From the NCBI GenBank assembly GCA_019136175.1, contig JAGVUS010000188.1, positions 1 to 6,262 on the forward strand: 6,262 nt of DNA. The letters run 5' to 3'. Within the stretch, counting starts at the first letter, position 1, and the number at the start of each line of letters is the position of its first letter. Positions 5,536 through 6,262 of the stretch are shown piece after piece. The position numbers and the translations under genes were made by a program. Source of the stretch: Chloroflexota bacterium. Lineage in GTDB: Bacteria; Chloroflexota; Anaerolineae; Anaerolineales; Anaerolineaceae. Under the pieces are notes generated by a model, which was given only the letters and a program-made list of their open reading frames with translations, was not told where the DNA came from and did not search any database.

Positions 5536-6262
5536 ATGCCGATGACAAAGAAAACCAGCAAGGATTGGATTGGGAAAACCGCGCTGATTACAGGTGCATC
5601 CAGCGGGATTGGTGCGGCAGCTGCCCGGGAACTGGCATCCCACGGGATCCGCGTGATCCTGACCGCCCGACGGGTGGAACGCCTGGAAATTCTAGCAAAG
5701 GAGATTTGTCAGTCCGGGGGGGAAGCCCAAATCATTGTGGCTGATTTGGGGAAATCCGAAGAACGCCGGGAGCTTTTCCGGAAATCTTTGGAACTAACCG
5801 GCTCACTCGATATCCTAATTAACAACGCCGGATTGGGCTGGTATGGGTACGCAGCAGAAATGCCCTGGGAAACCGCCCAAAATATCCTGCAAGTGAATCT
5901 GGAAGCTACAGTGGAGCTGTGCCTCCTGGCACTCCCCGCCATGCAGGCAAAGGGGAAAGGGCACATCATCAATGTCGGGTCGGTTGTAGGGGGAATTCCC
6001 AGCCAGGGTGTTGCTGTTTATGCTGCAACCAAGGCATTCCTGGATGCATTCACCACATCCGTCTATCGCGAACTTGCTGGCAGCCAGGTCAGAATCAGTG
6101 TAATTCGCGCCGGTCCCGTACGAACCGAGTTTTATGATACTGCAGCAGAGAATTCCAATGGATTGCGTATCCCGGTCGAACGGTTTGCTGTGAGCGACCG
6201 GCTCGTTGCCCGGAGAATATTCACAACATTGCAGAGACCCAGCCGGTATGTCTATGTTCCCA
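5536..6262 (+). CDS. Classical short-chain dehydrogenase/reductase, C-terminus beyond the window
   Basis: An open frame of 242 codons runs off the right edge without a stop. It is a classical SDR: after a short basic N-terminus, TALITGASSGIG (15-26) is the TGxxxGIG cofactor motif, DIL-INNAG (92-99) the NNAG motif, Asn121 the catalytic-tetrad Asn, and Ser149, Tyr162 and Lys166 (YAATK) the rest of the tetrad. IRAGPVRTEF (190-199) stands where PGxVxT is usual, with Ala before Gly. TARR (43-46) after the second strand, with Arg45-Arg46, hints at NADP preference. A classical SDR is about 250 residues, so only a few to some tens of residues are likely missing. Its start is ATG 5536 or ATG 5542; no good Shine-Dalgarno is visible, so translation is probably coupled to the SDR gene 20 bp upstream. 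Substrate unknown. Confidence 0.87.
   Translation, partial: MPMTKKTSKDWIGKTALITGASSGIGAAAARELASHGIRVILTARRVERLEILAKEICQSGGEAQIIVADLGKSEERRELFRKSLELTGSLDILINNAGLGWYGYAAEMPWETAQNILQVNLEATVELCLLALPAMQAKGKGHIINVGSVVGGIPSQGVAVYAATKAFLDAFTTSVYRELAGSQVRISVIRAGPVRTEFYDTAAENSNGLRIPVERFAVSDRLVARRIFTTLQRPSRYVYVP

Overview
The window looks like an ordinary stretch of chromosome from an uncultured or little-studied bacterium. The protein styles (a divergent GlmS, a CcmE with an enlarged loop, a Pro/Thr-rich beta-propeller lipoprotein) suggest Chloroflexota, class Anaerolineae. That placement is an inference from sequence style, not from a marker gene. There is no rRNA, tRNA, CRISPR array, insertion sequence, phage gene or sign of recent transfer. 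Coding regions are moderately GC-rich; the only clearly AT-rich stretch is the gap at about 480-580.

Layout. On the minus strand, a stand-alone CinA C-terminal/PncC amidase (620-1141, TTG start) is followed by the N-terminal part of a CcmE-type haem chaperone (1-396), which runs off the left edge. On the plus strand, starting from a compact divergent promoter region at about 1148-1220, comes a secreted propeller lipoprotein (1220-2512), then glmS (2560-4353), which ends at a strong intrinsic terminator (4368-4398). A second plus-strand unit follows with its own candidate promoter and a TetR-operator-like dyad. It encodes an extended SDR (4517-5515) and, 20 bp later, a classical SDR (from 5536) cut by the right edge.

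Function. PncC salvages pyridine nucleotides, CcmE carries haem for cytochrome c maturation, and GlmS makes glucosamine-6-phosphate for cell-envelope sugars. The two SDRs are NAD(P)-dependent oxidoreductases of unknown substrate and probably form one operon. I see no single pathway linking all the genes.

The most interesting signals are regulatory: a near-ideal promoter placed so that the lipoprotein mRNA should be leaderless; an extended -10 for cinA overlapping it head to head, with a GTCAA/TTGAC dyad between; and an operator-like dyad plus a repeated 15-16 bp element at the SDR promoter. In the proteins, the glutaminase loop of GlmS and the inserted loop of CcmE differ from the E. coli forms. 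I found no convincing new multi-gene system.
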